In this document: positions 34,017-44,630 of the stretch, piece by piece
How positions within the stretch are numbered: the first letter of the stretch is position 1
How the letters are laid out: each line of letters opens with the position of its first letter
Origin: Streptomyces sp. NBC_01142
GTDB taxonomy: Bacteria > Actinomycetota > Actinomycetes > Streptomycetales > Streptomycetaceae
Reading direction: 5' to 3'
DNA: 64,000 nt
NCBI RefSeq assembly: GCF_026341125.1
Contig: NZ_JAPEOR010000001.1
Span: 3,038,001-3,102,000, forward strand
Position numbers and translations under genes: made by a program
Notes under the pieces: generated by a model
Told to the model about the DNA's origin: nothing
Databases searched by the model: none
Seen by the model: only the letters and a program-made list of their open reading frames with translations

Positions 34017-34750
34017 CCGCGCCTCCCGGCGCGTTCGGCGGCAGCCGCGCCGAAGGCGGTGAACAGCGGCTTGGAGACCGGATCCGAGGAGGCGTACCAC
34101 TCCGGATGCCACTGCACGGCGAGACAGAAGGCGGCCGCGTCCGTCGCCGAGACGGCCTCGATGACGCCGTCGGCCGTCGTGGCCTCACGGCGCAGCCCCG
34201 GCGCGAGTCGGTCGATCGCCTGCTGGTGCAGGGAGTTGACCCGTACGGAGTCCTGGCCGGTGATCTCGCGCAGCAGACCGCCGGGAGTCAGAGCGATGTC
34301 GTGCCGCGGCAGGTACTGCTCGTCCCTGGGCAGCGTCAGGTCCTCGCGGTGGCCCGCACCGAGCGGCAGCGCGCCGATGTCCCGCAGCGTTCCGCCGTAC
34401 GCCACATTGAGCTCCTGCAGCCCGCGGCAGATGCCGAGTACGGGAATGCCTGCTTCTACGGCCCGGGGGAGCAGGGACAGCGCCAGCTCGTCCCGTTCCG
34501 GGGCGCGTGGGCCCGGCGCGGGCGGGCTTCCGAACCGCTCGGGCGCGACATTGGACTCGTGTCCGCCGAGTACGACTCCGTCGAACCGGTCGAGCACGGC
34601 GGGCAGCCAGGCCGCCGGACCCTGCACCAGGGCGACCGCGCAGCCCGCGACCTCCTCGAGAGCGGAGACATACACCTGGCGCACCGCCGCGTGCGGCACT
34701 CGGCCGATGTCTTCGGTGACGCAGGCGAGGGCGACCAGCGGTGTGCTCAT
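34013..34750 (-). CDS. Gamma-glutamyl-gamma-aminobutyrate hydrolase family protein (peptidase C26, PuuD-like)
   Basis: 245 residues. Class I glutamine-amidotransferase fold with GVVLGGHESNVAPERFG, nucleophile Cys108 in GICRGLQELN, and the His/Glu pair in QWHPEW (His215, Glu217). PuuD-like enzymes remove gamma-glutamyl groups from amines. Four-base overlaps at both ends (34013-34016 and 34747-34750) lock it between MetX and the MetY-like gene. A hydrolase in this place suggests a gamma-glutamylated intermediate or amine substrate in the pathway. Confidence 0.9.
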   Translation of the reverse strand: MSTPLVALACVTEDIGRVPHAAVRQVYVSALEEVAGCAVALVQGPAAWLPAVLDRFDGVVLGGHESNVAPERFGSPPAPGPRAPERDELALSLLPRAVEAGIPVLGICRGLQELNVAYGGTLRDIGALPLGAGHREDLTLPRDEQYLPRHDIALTPGGLLREITGQDSVRVNSLHQQAIDRLAPGLRREATTADGVIEAVSATDAAAFCLAVQWHPEWYASSDPVSKPLFTAFGAAAAERAGRRG

Positions 34751-36081
34751 ATCGCCTTCAGGGCCTGGTCGAGATCGGCGAGCAGATCGTCGATGTGCTC
34801 GACGCCGACCGCCAGCCGGATCGACCCCTGAGTGACCCCGGCGGCGATCTGCTCCGCCTCCGGGAGCTGCGCGTGCGTGGTGGACGCGGGGTGCGTCGCC
34901 ATGGACCGGACGTCCCCGATGTTGGTGACGTGGGAGATCAGACGCAGTGCCTCGATGAACCGGCTGCCTGCCTCCCGTCCGCCCGTGACCTCGAACTGCA
35001 CCAGCGGACCGCAGTTGCCGCGCAGATAACGGCGGACGCGAGCGCCCTCCTCGCCCTCGGCCAGGCTGGGGTGGAGGACCTGCTCCACCAGCGGATGGCC
35101 GTGCAGGAAGGCGGCCACCCGGGCGGAGTTCTCGCCGTGCACGCGCATACGGAGGGGGAGTGTCTCCAGCCCCTGGAGCAGAAGAAAGGCGTTGAACGGG
35201 CTCAGACACGGCCCGAGATCGCGCAACAGTGTCTCGCGGGCCTTGAGCAGATAGGAGCTGCGCCCGAGCGCGCCGCTCAGCTCCCTCCCGGTGCGGGTCC
35301 ACACGACGCCGCCGTGCGCCTTGTCGGGAGTGGTCATCAGCGGGTGCCGGCCGGCATGCCGGTCCCAGTCGAAGGTGCCCGCGTCCACGATCAGCCCGCC
35401 GAGGCTGGAACCGTGGCCGCCGATGTACTTGGTCGCCGAGTACACCAGGATGTGCGCCCCGAACTCGATCGGCCGCAGGACGTACGGCAGCATCGTGTTG
35501 TCGAGGACGAGCGGCAGACCGTGGGCCTCGGCCGCCTCGGCGACCTCCTCGATCGGGAACAGCCGCAGGCGGGGGTTGGGCAGGCTCTCGCCGAAGTAGC
35601 AGCGGGTGCGGTCGTCGGTGGCAGCCGCGAAGTTCGCCGGGTCCTCGGGGCTGACGAACCGCGTCTCGATCCCGAACCGGGCGAAGGTGTTCGCCAGCAG
35701 GTTCCAGGTGCCGCCGTAGAGCTCGTTGGAGCTGACGATGTTGTCCCCGGCCTGGCAGAGGTTGAGCAGCGCGAGACTGACGGCGGCCTGGCCGGACGCG
35801 ACGGCGAGTCCCGCGGCCGCGCCGTCGATCGCGGCCATCCGCTCTTCGAGGACGTCGCATGTCGGATTGTTCAGCCGGGTGTAGGCGTGCCCGTCCTGAA
35901 GGAGATCGAAGATGCCTGCCGCGACAGCGGTACTGGGCAGTTCGTACGCGGCGGTCTGGAAGATCGGCGTCACCACCGGCGGCGTGAGGCCCATCCGCGC
36001 CTGCGAACCGCCGTGCACAGCAGCCGATTCGGGCCTGGTGAAGTCCTTGGCTGCGGGAGTCTCCCGGTCACGCTGCGACAT
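34747..36081 (-). CDS. PLP-dependent O-acetylhomoserine sulfhydrylase-like enzyme (MetY family)
   Basis: 444 residues of the Cys/Met-metabolism PLP family. Landmarks: THGGSQ-like AVHGGSQARM, YTRLNNPTCDVLEE, the cofactor aspartate in LVLDNTMLPYVLRP (Asp194), and Schiff-base lysine SATKYIGGHG (Lys218). The phrase DNTMLPYVLRP departs from the usual DNTFATPYLCRP, suggesting a changed substrate pocket. The enzyme class replaces the gamma-acetoxy group of O-acetylhomoserine with a nucleophile, normally sulfide. Overlap with the desaturase (14 bases) and the C26 hydrolase (4 bases) indicates a dedicated pathway. Confidence 0.9.
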   Translation of the reverse strand: MSQRDRETPAAKDFTRPESAAVHGGSQARMGLTPPVVTPIFQTAAYELPSTAVAAGIFDLLQDGHAYTRLNNPTCDVLEERMAAIDGAAAGLAVASGQAAVSLALLNLCQAGDNIVSSNELYGGTWNLLANTFARFGIETRFVSPEDPANFAAATDDRTRCYFGESLPNPRLRLFPIEEVAEAAEAHGLPLVLDNTMLPYVLRPIEFGAHILVYSATKYIGGHGSSLGGLIVDAGTFDWDRHAGRHPLMTTPDKAHGGVVWTRTGRELSGALGRSSYLLKARETLLRDLGPCLSPFNAFLLLQGLETLPLRMRVHGENSARVAAFLHGHPLVEQVLHPSLAEGEEGARVRRYLRGNCGPLVQFEVTGGREAGSRFIEALRLISHVTNIGDVRSMATHPASTTHAQLPEAEQIAAGVTQGSIRLAVGVEHIDDLLADLDQALKAI

Positions 36082-37162
36082 CGCGTCCTTCTTGGATCTG
36101 GTTCCCGGGCGTGGCCTCGGTACGGGTCATGGAACGGACGATCTCCGACATGGTGCTCGGCTGGCCTTCGGGACCACGGTGGAACAGCCCGCCCAACGCA
36201 CCATCGACAGCCGCATAGTTGGGGTCCCGTAACCGGACCAGGCGTGTCTTGTGCAGGTTCCAGAAGGGCGTACGGGGGTCGAGGTGGTGCTCCAGGTGGT
36301 AGTTGTCGTTGTGAATGCCCGTCAGGAACTTCTCCCAGGTGCGGCTCTTGCGGTTGCGCGTCATATACAGATCGACGTTGGAGTCACGCACCAGCGGGGT
36401 GTGTTCGGAGAGTTCGATGTACCAGCCCAGGATCTGGAAGCTGGTGAGGTACGGAACCACCCAGAACAGCAGCAGGCCCAGCAGCCAGCCTCCGTACCAG
36501 GCGAGCCCGACGACGGCGGCCCAGAACAGCCAGAATCCCGCGCGGTCCAGCGCACGCTTGCGCCGCTGCACCGGTGAGGAGGCCTCGGCCCGCGTGTCCA
36601 CTCCCTTGAGTACCCGGTACCGGTTGCGCACCAGATACCGCAGATAGGCCCAGGTCTGTGACCCCAGCAGCGGGAGGATGACCACCCGGCGCACATAGTT
36701 GCGCGTCGCGGCCTTGCGGTAGGCGCCCTGCTCGATGAAGAACCGCAGATCGGGGTCGCCGTCGGGGCTGCCCAGCTTGGGGTGGTGGGTGAAGACGTGC
36801 GAGACCTTGTAGGCGTAGTGCTGCTGGAAGATCGGGTACGCGGTGAGCACCGTCCCGGCGAACATCTGCAGCCGCTTGTCCGCGACGCCCACGCCGTGGG
36901 CGCAGTCGTGCAGCAAGGTGGACAGACCGCGCTGGCGGGCGCCGATGATCAGCGCCGCGAGCGGATAGAGCCAGTAGGAGCCGTACACGCAGACAGCGAC
37001 GGACAGCGCCATCCAGAACACGTCCTCGGCCCAGGCGAGGAACACATGCCAGTTGTCGGCCCGGTTGAGGGTGTTCAGTTCCTGTTGGACATCGGAAGGG
37101 AATCGGTACATCCGGTAGCGCTTGCCGTCGTACGCCCACGTGCTGCTGGTGCTGGTGCTCAA
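36068..37162 (-). CDS. Membrane fatty-acid-desaturase-like diiron enzyme
   Basis: 364 residues if the TTG at 37162 is used (AGGAG six bases upstream); a TTG at 37165 and longer open frame exist. Three histidine boxes are present: HDCAH (85-89), HVFTHH (122-127) and HLEHH (289-293), within a four-helix membrane topology. Enzymes of this kind insert double bonds into acyl chains or, as with RtxC of rhizobitoxine synthesis, into an amino-acid side chain. Codon 311 is TTA (36230-36232), so translation may need bldA. It is first in the operon with MetY-like, C26, MetX and YczE-like genes. Confidence 0.88.
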   Translation of the reverse strand: MSTSTSSTWAYDGKRYRMYRFPSDVQQELNTLNRADNWHVFLAWAEDVFWMALSVAVCVYGSYWLYPLAALIIGARQRGLSTLLHDCAHGVGVADKRLQMFAGTVLTAYPIFQQHYAYKVSHVFTHHPKLGSPDGDPDLRFFIEQGAYRKAATRNYVRRVVILPLLGSQTWAYLRYLVRNRYRVLKGVDTRAEASSPVQRRKRALDRAGFWLFWAAVVGLAWYGGWLLGLLLFWVVPYLTSFQILGWYIELSEHTPLVRDSNVDLYMTRNRKSRTWEKFLTGIHNDNYHLEHHLDPRTPFWNLHKTRLVRLRDPNYAAVDGALGGLFHRGPEGQPSTMSEIVRSMTRTEATPGNQIQEGRDVAA

Positions 37163-40215
<3,053 letters not shown>

Positions 40216-40254
40216 CACGAACGAAGGCTGTTGCAGGTGAGCGTTTCACCTGTT

Positions 40255-40287
40255 CCGCCCCGGCCGGCATCCGCCCGGCCGGGGCGG
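40255..40287 (+). terminator. Terminator of icd
   Basis: CCGCCCCGGCCGG (40255-40267) pairs with CCGGCCGGGGCGG (40275-40287): a perfect 13-bp GC stem with a 7-base loop, 40 bases after the icd stop. No T-run follows, as is common in Streptomyces. Confidence 0.85.
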
Positions 40288-40619
40288 CGCCCGTTGTGGC
40301 TGCGCCGCTGCGCTCCGTCTGCCGCCCGGTCGGTGGCTGCCGAAGCGGGTCCTCCGCGGTGTGTGACCCGAAGCGGTTCACCGTGTGGCGGTGCCTTACG
40401 CACAGTCAGATTCCATCACCCCAGGGCCTGGTGGCCGGCCGTGTGCTTCGACCGGACCTCCTCGTACCTCTTCTCGGCCTCGCCGGAGTTGGCGCCCACA
40501 GGATGGGCTGGGGATGCACATGGCAGCATTCGCGCGCACCATGTCAGGTGAGGGAGAAGACGCACGACGGAATGCGCCGCGCAGGGAAGCCATGAGCCGG
40601 CGCCGAGTCCAGTTTCGGC
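40288..40619. other. Intergenic stretch, 332 bases
   Basis: Promoter region for the lectin gene. On the minus strand a short frame ending near 40416 reads [19 protein letters not shown], which looks protein-like but has no start with SD and no extension I can recognise, so it is not called. Confidence 0.35.
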
Positions 40620-41612
40620 ATGTCCCGCAGGTGCAAGGTGGGCAGACTCGTGCTCGAAGTGAACCGGCGATCCACAGAGTTCCATCCACTCCCCGAGGCG
40701 GGCGTTGCTGCACGGAAACTGCCGCGCGCCAAGCCCGCACTACTTGCGGCCGGGCTCCTGGTCACCGCCGCCCTGTGCACCACCCAAGCGCATGCGGAGG
40801 CGTCCGCCGCGCCGGCTGCGGGTCCGTACGGCCCCGACACGTGTGTGCAGGGCACGGTCTGGCGTGAAGCGACGCCCGAGGACCACGTGTGCGTCCCCTA
40901 CCAGACACGCACTCAGACACGGGCCGAGAACGAAAGGGGTCCGAGCCTGCGCGAAGGGAACTCCGACACCTGCGTGGCCGGCTTCGTTCCGCGCGCGGCC
41001 GTACCGGGTGACCGCGTGTGTGTGGACCCCGGAGTGCGCGAGCAGGCGCGCAAGGACAACGAGCGGGCACCGATCAACTGGGCGGCCACCCGGGACCGGA
41101 CGGATGCCGGCAACTACGTCCCCCACCCGTTCGCGTTCCCGGGGAACGACTACCTCATCAAGAGTTCCGACACGAGAGAGCGCGACGGACTTCATGTCCT
41201 CGTGGCCGACGTCTCCAACGCCAGCACCGCGGACGGCACCGGGCTCGTCGTCTGGGAGAGAGTGGGCGGCGGGCACCAGGAATTCGACTTCCGGCGGAAG
41301 GGCAACGGCCTCGCCTTCCAGAACAGCTTCGAGATCGTGGCGCGGCACAGCGGCAAGTGCCTGGATGTGGCGGCCTGGAGCAAGGACGACGGCGCCAGGG
41401 TGATTCAGTGGCCCTGCCACGGTGGAGCGAATCAGAAGTGGTACCTGGAGCGGCGCGCTGACAACGAATGGCAGGTGCGCTCGGTCCACAGCGACAAGTG
41501 CCTGGATGCCCACAACCCGGCGTTGACCGCTCCTCCGCAGGGGACGTACCTGCAGCAGTGGACGTGTGTCGGAGGAAAGAACCAGGCATGGCGGCTGCTG
41601 AGCGTGGGCTGA
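40620..41612 (+). CDS. Secreted protein with ricin-type beta-trefoil lectin domain
   Basis: 330 residues if started at 40620; in-frame GTGs at 40650 and 40659 would remove part of the unusually long basic N-terminus. The signal core is ALLAAGLLVTAALCTTQAHA. Two copies of a Cys-pair repeat follow: DTCVQGTVWREATPEDHVCV and DTCVAGFVPRAAVPGDRVCV, each ending in a DNERAP or ENERGP phrase. The C-terminal 150 residues are a ricin B-like trefoil with GKCLDVAAWSKDDGARVIQW and DKCLDAHNP...LQQWTCVGGKNQAWRL (QxW motifs). It likely binds sugar polymers outside the cell; no catalytic domain is attached. Confidence 0.85.
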   Translation: MSRRCKVGRLVLEVNRRSTEFHPLPEAGVAARKLPRAKPALLAAGLLVTAALCTTQAHAEASAAPAAGPYGPDTCVQGTVWREATPEDHVCVPYQTRTQTRAENERGPSLREGNSDTCVAGFVPRAAVPGDRVCVDPGVREQARKDNERAPINWAATRDRTDAGNYVPHPFAFPGNDYLIKSSDTRERDGLHVLVADVSNASTADGTGLVVWERVGGGHQEFDFRRKGNGLAFQNSFEIVARHSGKCLDVAAWSKDDGARVIQWPCHGGANQKWYLERRADNEWQVRSVHSDKCLDAHNPALTAPPQGTYLQQWTCVGGKNQAWRLLSVG

Positions 41613-42062
41613 CCGCGGCGGAGCCGGACGGGGGAGCCGGACAGGGGAGCGCGTCGCTCACGCCGGCCGTCCATGGTCGCCACAGGGGAACTTGTACCGC
41701 CGTTTGTTCTCCTCGCCGAAAGGAGAGTCCCGCTGGAATTGAGCGGACAGAGGACCACCGGTGGCTGCCGACGGCCCGTACGGAAGCCCGACTGCGCTCG
41801 GAGGCCGAGTGGCGAGGAGGGCTTTCACCCTCGCAGGCGGAGGTGTGGGACCGACGTGCTTGCGACGGTGAAGACAGCGACACGTGCGTGAGTACGCTGC
41901 CTGCGGTCGGGCCGGCCGGCGCCGTGACGGCCGTTCATCAGGGCGGCCCACACGGCGCTCGGTGCGAGAGCCGGCGACCCGATCGGTCCGGCGACGGAGG
42001 AACAGCGCGGCGCAGGGACGTGTCGGCTCCGTTCTGGATGACACACCGTCAGGAGGTCTGCG
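41613..42062. other. Intergenic stretch, 450 bases
   Basis: Nothing coding was recognised. It ends with the SD AGGAGG of the small membrane-protein gene at 42063. Confidence 0.4.
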
Positions 42063-42509
42063 ATGAACCGGCGGTCCGCGGCCCGGCAACTGCCGCTCAG
42101 GCTGAGCGCAGGGGCTTTCATCCTCAATTCCGGGCTCACCAAGTTGAAGGCGGACGAGGAGGCTGCCGCACAGCTGCAGGGATTCGCCGCCACCACCTAC
42201 CCGTTCCTGGGCAAGCTCGATCCGCAGCAGTTCGCAGGGCTGCTGGGCAAGGCGGAGCTCGCGCTGAGCGCGGTACTGCTGCTGCCCGTGGTCCCGCCCG
42301 CTGTCGGGGGTGCTGCCCTGACTGCTTTCTCGTCCGGCCTGGTCGGCTTGTATCTGCGGACGCCCGGTATGCGCCAGGAAGGCAGTCTGCGCCCCACGGA
42401 ACAGGGGGTGGTCCTGGCCAAGGACGTCTGGATGCTCGCCATGGGGCTGTCCCTGGTGGCGGAGGGCCTCCTCCCCGAGAGCAAGGGCAGGAGAAGGCGC
42501 CGGCGCTGA
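42063..42509 (+). CDS. DoxX-like small membrane protein
   Basis: 148 residues, ATG at 42063 preceded by AGGAGGTCTGCG. The opening PLRLSAGAFILNSGLTKLKA is DoxX-like (first helix followed by a G-x-x-K turn). Three more hydrophobic segments follow: FAGLLGKAELALSAVLLLPV, AALTAFSSGLVGLYLRTPGM and AKDVWMLAMGLSLVAEGLLP; it ends in a run of Arg. DoxX-like proteins are linked to redox or thiol stress in actinobacteria. Encoded alone. Confidence 0.75.
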   Translation: MNRRSAARQLPLRLSAGAFILNSGLTKLKADEEAAAQLQGFAATTYPFLGKLDPQQFAGLLGKAELALSAVLLLPVVPPAVGGAALTAFSSGLVGLYLRTPGMRQEGSLRPTEQGVVLAKDVWMLAMGLSLVAEGLLPESKGRRRRRR

Positions 42510-42597
42510 CCCCGGACGGGGAGCGCGGCACCGGGCGGGGGTGCGGTCCGGGCGGACGCGTGGGGCCGATGGGATCGGACCTCCCGGGCGGCACCGG

Positions 42598-42638
42598 GTG
42601 TGATACGGGTGGACTCGCCTATTCAGCTGTTGCCAATT
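42598..42638 (+). repeat. Left copy of a 41-bp inverted repeat pair
   Basis: Beginning GTGTGATACGGGTGG and containing TCGCCTATTCA, this sequence matches the reverse complement of 44423-44463 at about 34 of 41 positions. The copies point toward each other and bound a 1.8-kb segment (42639-44422) with three gene-sized units. It may be the terminal repeat of a decayed or non-autonomous mobile element, or a shared regulatory sequence. Confidence 0.6.
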
Positions 42639-42748
42639 CCCCGCGGAGCCCAGGGCCGCTAGGAGGGCGAGCCCGACCAGGATGAGGCCGATGAGGTCGA
42701 GAGCGGCGACCGCGACGAGGGCGGGCCCCGCCCGCGAGGTGCGCGGCA

Positions 42749-43279
42749 TCAGCCCTCGTAGTCCTCCTGGTCCTCACCCTCGTCGTCGTACCAGCCTTCG
42801 ACCATCCCGACGAGCCGTTCATCAATCGGATTGCCCACCTCGTCGTCCTCGGCGAGCAGGCGGCGTAGCGTGTTCAGCGGGTACCAGTGCTCACCGGGAC
42901 CGGCCGCGGGTGCGCCCACGCAGGGGGTGTCCAGGAGTCCCGGCGCTTGTGTCTCGCCGTAGAACGGTGGTACTTCGCCTGTGTCGAAGTCCGGCTCGAA
43001 CTTCCATACCCACCCCTTGCGGCGGCACAAGACTTCGCCGATGTACCACACGGCGCCTTGGATGAAGAGGGCGCGGCGGTGCTGAGTGATCTCCTCCGTC
43101 TTGGTGTACGTCTCCCTCACCAGGTCTTCCAGTGCGTCTAAGGAGGCGTTGGAGAAGTCGAACAGGGTGACGCCTCCAGCTTCGTGGGCCCAGGGTTCGA
43201 AGCCGGTCTGTCGTTCGGTCAGCCACGCCAGGAGATCGGGGTGACGGGTCGAGTCGTAGCTGTCACGGGGATCAGGCAT
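42749..43279 (-). CDS. Hypothetical acidic protein
   Basis: 176 residues, very acidic at the C-terminus (ending DDEGEDQEDYEG), from an ATG at 43279 with a weak SD. Internal features are DLLAWLTERQTGFEPW, LDALEDLVRETYTKTEEITQ, FIQGAVWYIGEVLCRRKGWV and HWYPLNTLRRLLAEDDE. The composition and size recall immunity-type proteins, but I cannot assign a family. Codon 47 is TTA (43139-43141). It lies inside the segment bounded by the 41-bp inverted repeats. Confidence 0.7.
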   Translation of the reverse strand: MPDPRDSYDSTRHPDLLAWLTERQTGFEPWAHEAGGVTLFDFSNASLDALEDLVRETYTKTEEITQHRRALFIQGAVWYIGEVLCRRKGWVWKFEPDFDTGEVPPFYGETQAPGLLDTPCVGAPAAGPGEHWYPLNTLRRLLAEDDEVGNPIDERLVGMVEGWYDDEGEDQEDYEG

Positions 43280-43372
43280 GCCCGGAACCGTACCGAAGTC
43301 GATTCCCTTCACCTTCCTGGCTGTCGGGGTACTGTTCGGCCGCGAGGGGAGGCCGACGCCGCTGGGGCAGGC

Positions 43373-43648
43373 GTTCGCCGAAGCCAGCTGGAGCGCGCCC
43401 ACACCGACCTCGCATCCCGGGAACTGAGCGGTCAGCCCGTTCAGGCGATCGCGGCCCGCTGGGGCTTCTCCAGCGCTACCAGGTTCAGCCGGGCGTTCCG
43501 CGAAGCCTACGGAATCACCCCTACCGAACACCGTGCGCTGTCCCTGGCCGCCCCACGGCACGCAGAGCACAGAAACCCTGCACGCCATGAACACCACCGC
43601 ACGCTCCTCGGGCCTACATTCTCCGCTGGAGACAGCGCCACAGCGTGA
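43373..43648 (+). pseudogene. AraC family regulator, C-terminal fragment
   Basis: The frame reads RRSQLERAHTDLASRELSGQ, VQAIAARWGFSSATRFSRAF and REAYGITPTEHRAL, the second helix-turn-helix and end of an AraC DNA-binding domain. The sensor domain and first helix-turn-helix are absent: upstream of 43373 the frame has no AraC similarity, and the oppositely oriented acidic-protein gene starts at 43279. A truncated remnant, probably left by the rearrangement that brought in the neighbouring genes. Confidence 0.7.
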
Positions 43649-43743
43649 GTTGGGGAGGCCGGTCGCCCCGCCCTGAGCAGGGCGACCGACGCTACTCATG
43701 GTGTGAGTGCCGATGGGCAACAATTCGTCAGGGGAGACATCGC

Positions 43744-44160
43744 ATGGCTGGAAAGATCAGCAAGTTCGCGGCCGCGGCGGCCGCGGCGACGGCGCTCGTG
43801 ACGCTCGCGGGGAGCCCGGCGAGCGCGGCCGACACGGCGTACAACACGCGGAGTGTGTTCCTGGACGGCGAACCGAGTGGGGCAAACGTAAGCGCGTGCA
43901 CCACCAGGAGCATGTACCTGGCCAGCGGCACCTACACGTGGACGCAGATCCTCGGGGGCAGCCGCACGCCGACCCGCGACATCTACCTGGCCACGGGCAC
44001 CTACACGTGGAGGGACTGCATCGTCCCCCATAACGGCTACTACGAGCAGACGTCCAGCCTGTCCAAGCCCGGTTCGGAGACGGCGTACCTCATCGAACCG
44101 AGCTTCCGCCAGCCGGCGCGCACTTACACCTTCGGCTCGCTGCTCGACCCGCACTTCTGA
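43744..44160 (+). CDS. Small secreted protein with YTW repeats
   Basis: 138 residues; ATG at 43744 with GGGGAG eight bases before. Signal MAGKISKFAAAAAAATALVT ends at ASA. The mature protein has repeated short strands: RSVFLDGEPS, RSMYLASGTYTWTQIL, RDIYLATGTYTWRDC and a final ARTYTFGSLLDPHF, with one Cys pair. This looks like a small beta-rich extracellular protein similar in plan to other Streptomyces secreted proteins of unknown role. Confidence 0.78.
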   Translation: MAGKISKFAAAAAAATALVTLAGSPASAADTAYNTRSVFLDGEPSGANVSACTTRSMYLASGTYTWTQILGGSRTPTRDIYLATGTYTWRDCIVPHNGYYEQTSSLSKPGSETAYLIEPSFRQPARTYTFGSLLDPHF

Positions 44161-44187
44161 TCGACCGCCCGGGCATCGCCCCGATCC

Positions 44188-44223
44188 GCTGAGGCGCGCC
44201 GGCCAGGGCCGGCCCGCCTCAGC
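44188..44223 (+). terminator. Strong terminator between convergent genes
   Basis: GCTGAGGCG-C-GCCGGC (44188-44203) pairs with GCCGGC-C-CGCCTCAGC (44208-44223): a 15-bp stem with one C-C mismatch and a CAGG loop, 28 bases after the secreted-protein stop. It may also serve the long minus-strand gene ending at 44631. Confidence 0.8.
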
Positions 44224-44422
44224 GGCAGCGGCGCGCCGGCCCCAAGCAGCGGGCGACCACCGACACCAGCGCGGCGTGTGACCCGTTAAGGAACATCTGC
44301 CACTACCTGACCCACCAGGCATAGTCACCGCCACGAAGCTGTGCCACTCCGGCCGGACGAGCGTGGCGTCGGCACCCCACCGAAGATCACATAGGGTCAC
44401 CAAGAGTCCCGCCAAGGCCGAC

Positions 44423-44463
44423 AACTGGCGATAGTTGAATAGGCGAGCTCACCAGTATCACAC
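44423..44463 (-). repeat. Right copy of the 41-bp inverted repeat pair
   Basis: The reverse complement of this sequence begins GTGTGATACTGGTGAG and contains CTCGCCTATTCAACT; it matches 42598-42638 except at about seven positions. The rest of the 470-base gap between 44161 and 44630 holds only the terminator at 44188-44223 and no recognised gene. Confidence 0.6.
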
Positions 44464-44630
44464 CCGGGCACCGGGCGGGCTCAGCAGGCTGGCGCCGACA
44501 CCAGAACCGAACGCCCGACAAGCCGTTCACGTTGTCCGGCAAGGGAGCACGCGCCATGAGGCGGCTGACCTCCGCCGGGCCGGCACAGCCGAGCTCGGCC
44601 ACCTCGGCAGAGCGGGTGCCGGCGGGCTGA

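Noticed and set aside
40416..40685. Minus-strand frame ending with a protein-like stretch ([19 protein letters not shown])
   Set aside because: No SD-supported start, no extension upstream and no family I recognise; could be a remnant but cannot be supported.
43696..44424. Minus-strand frame (MSALAGLLVTLCDLRWGADA...) beside the 41-bp repeat
   Set aside because: It runs antisense to the secreted-protein gene, has no SD and turns into Arg/Ala-rich shadow sequence.
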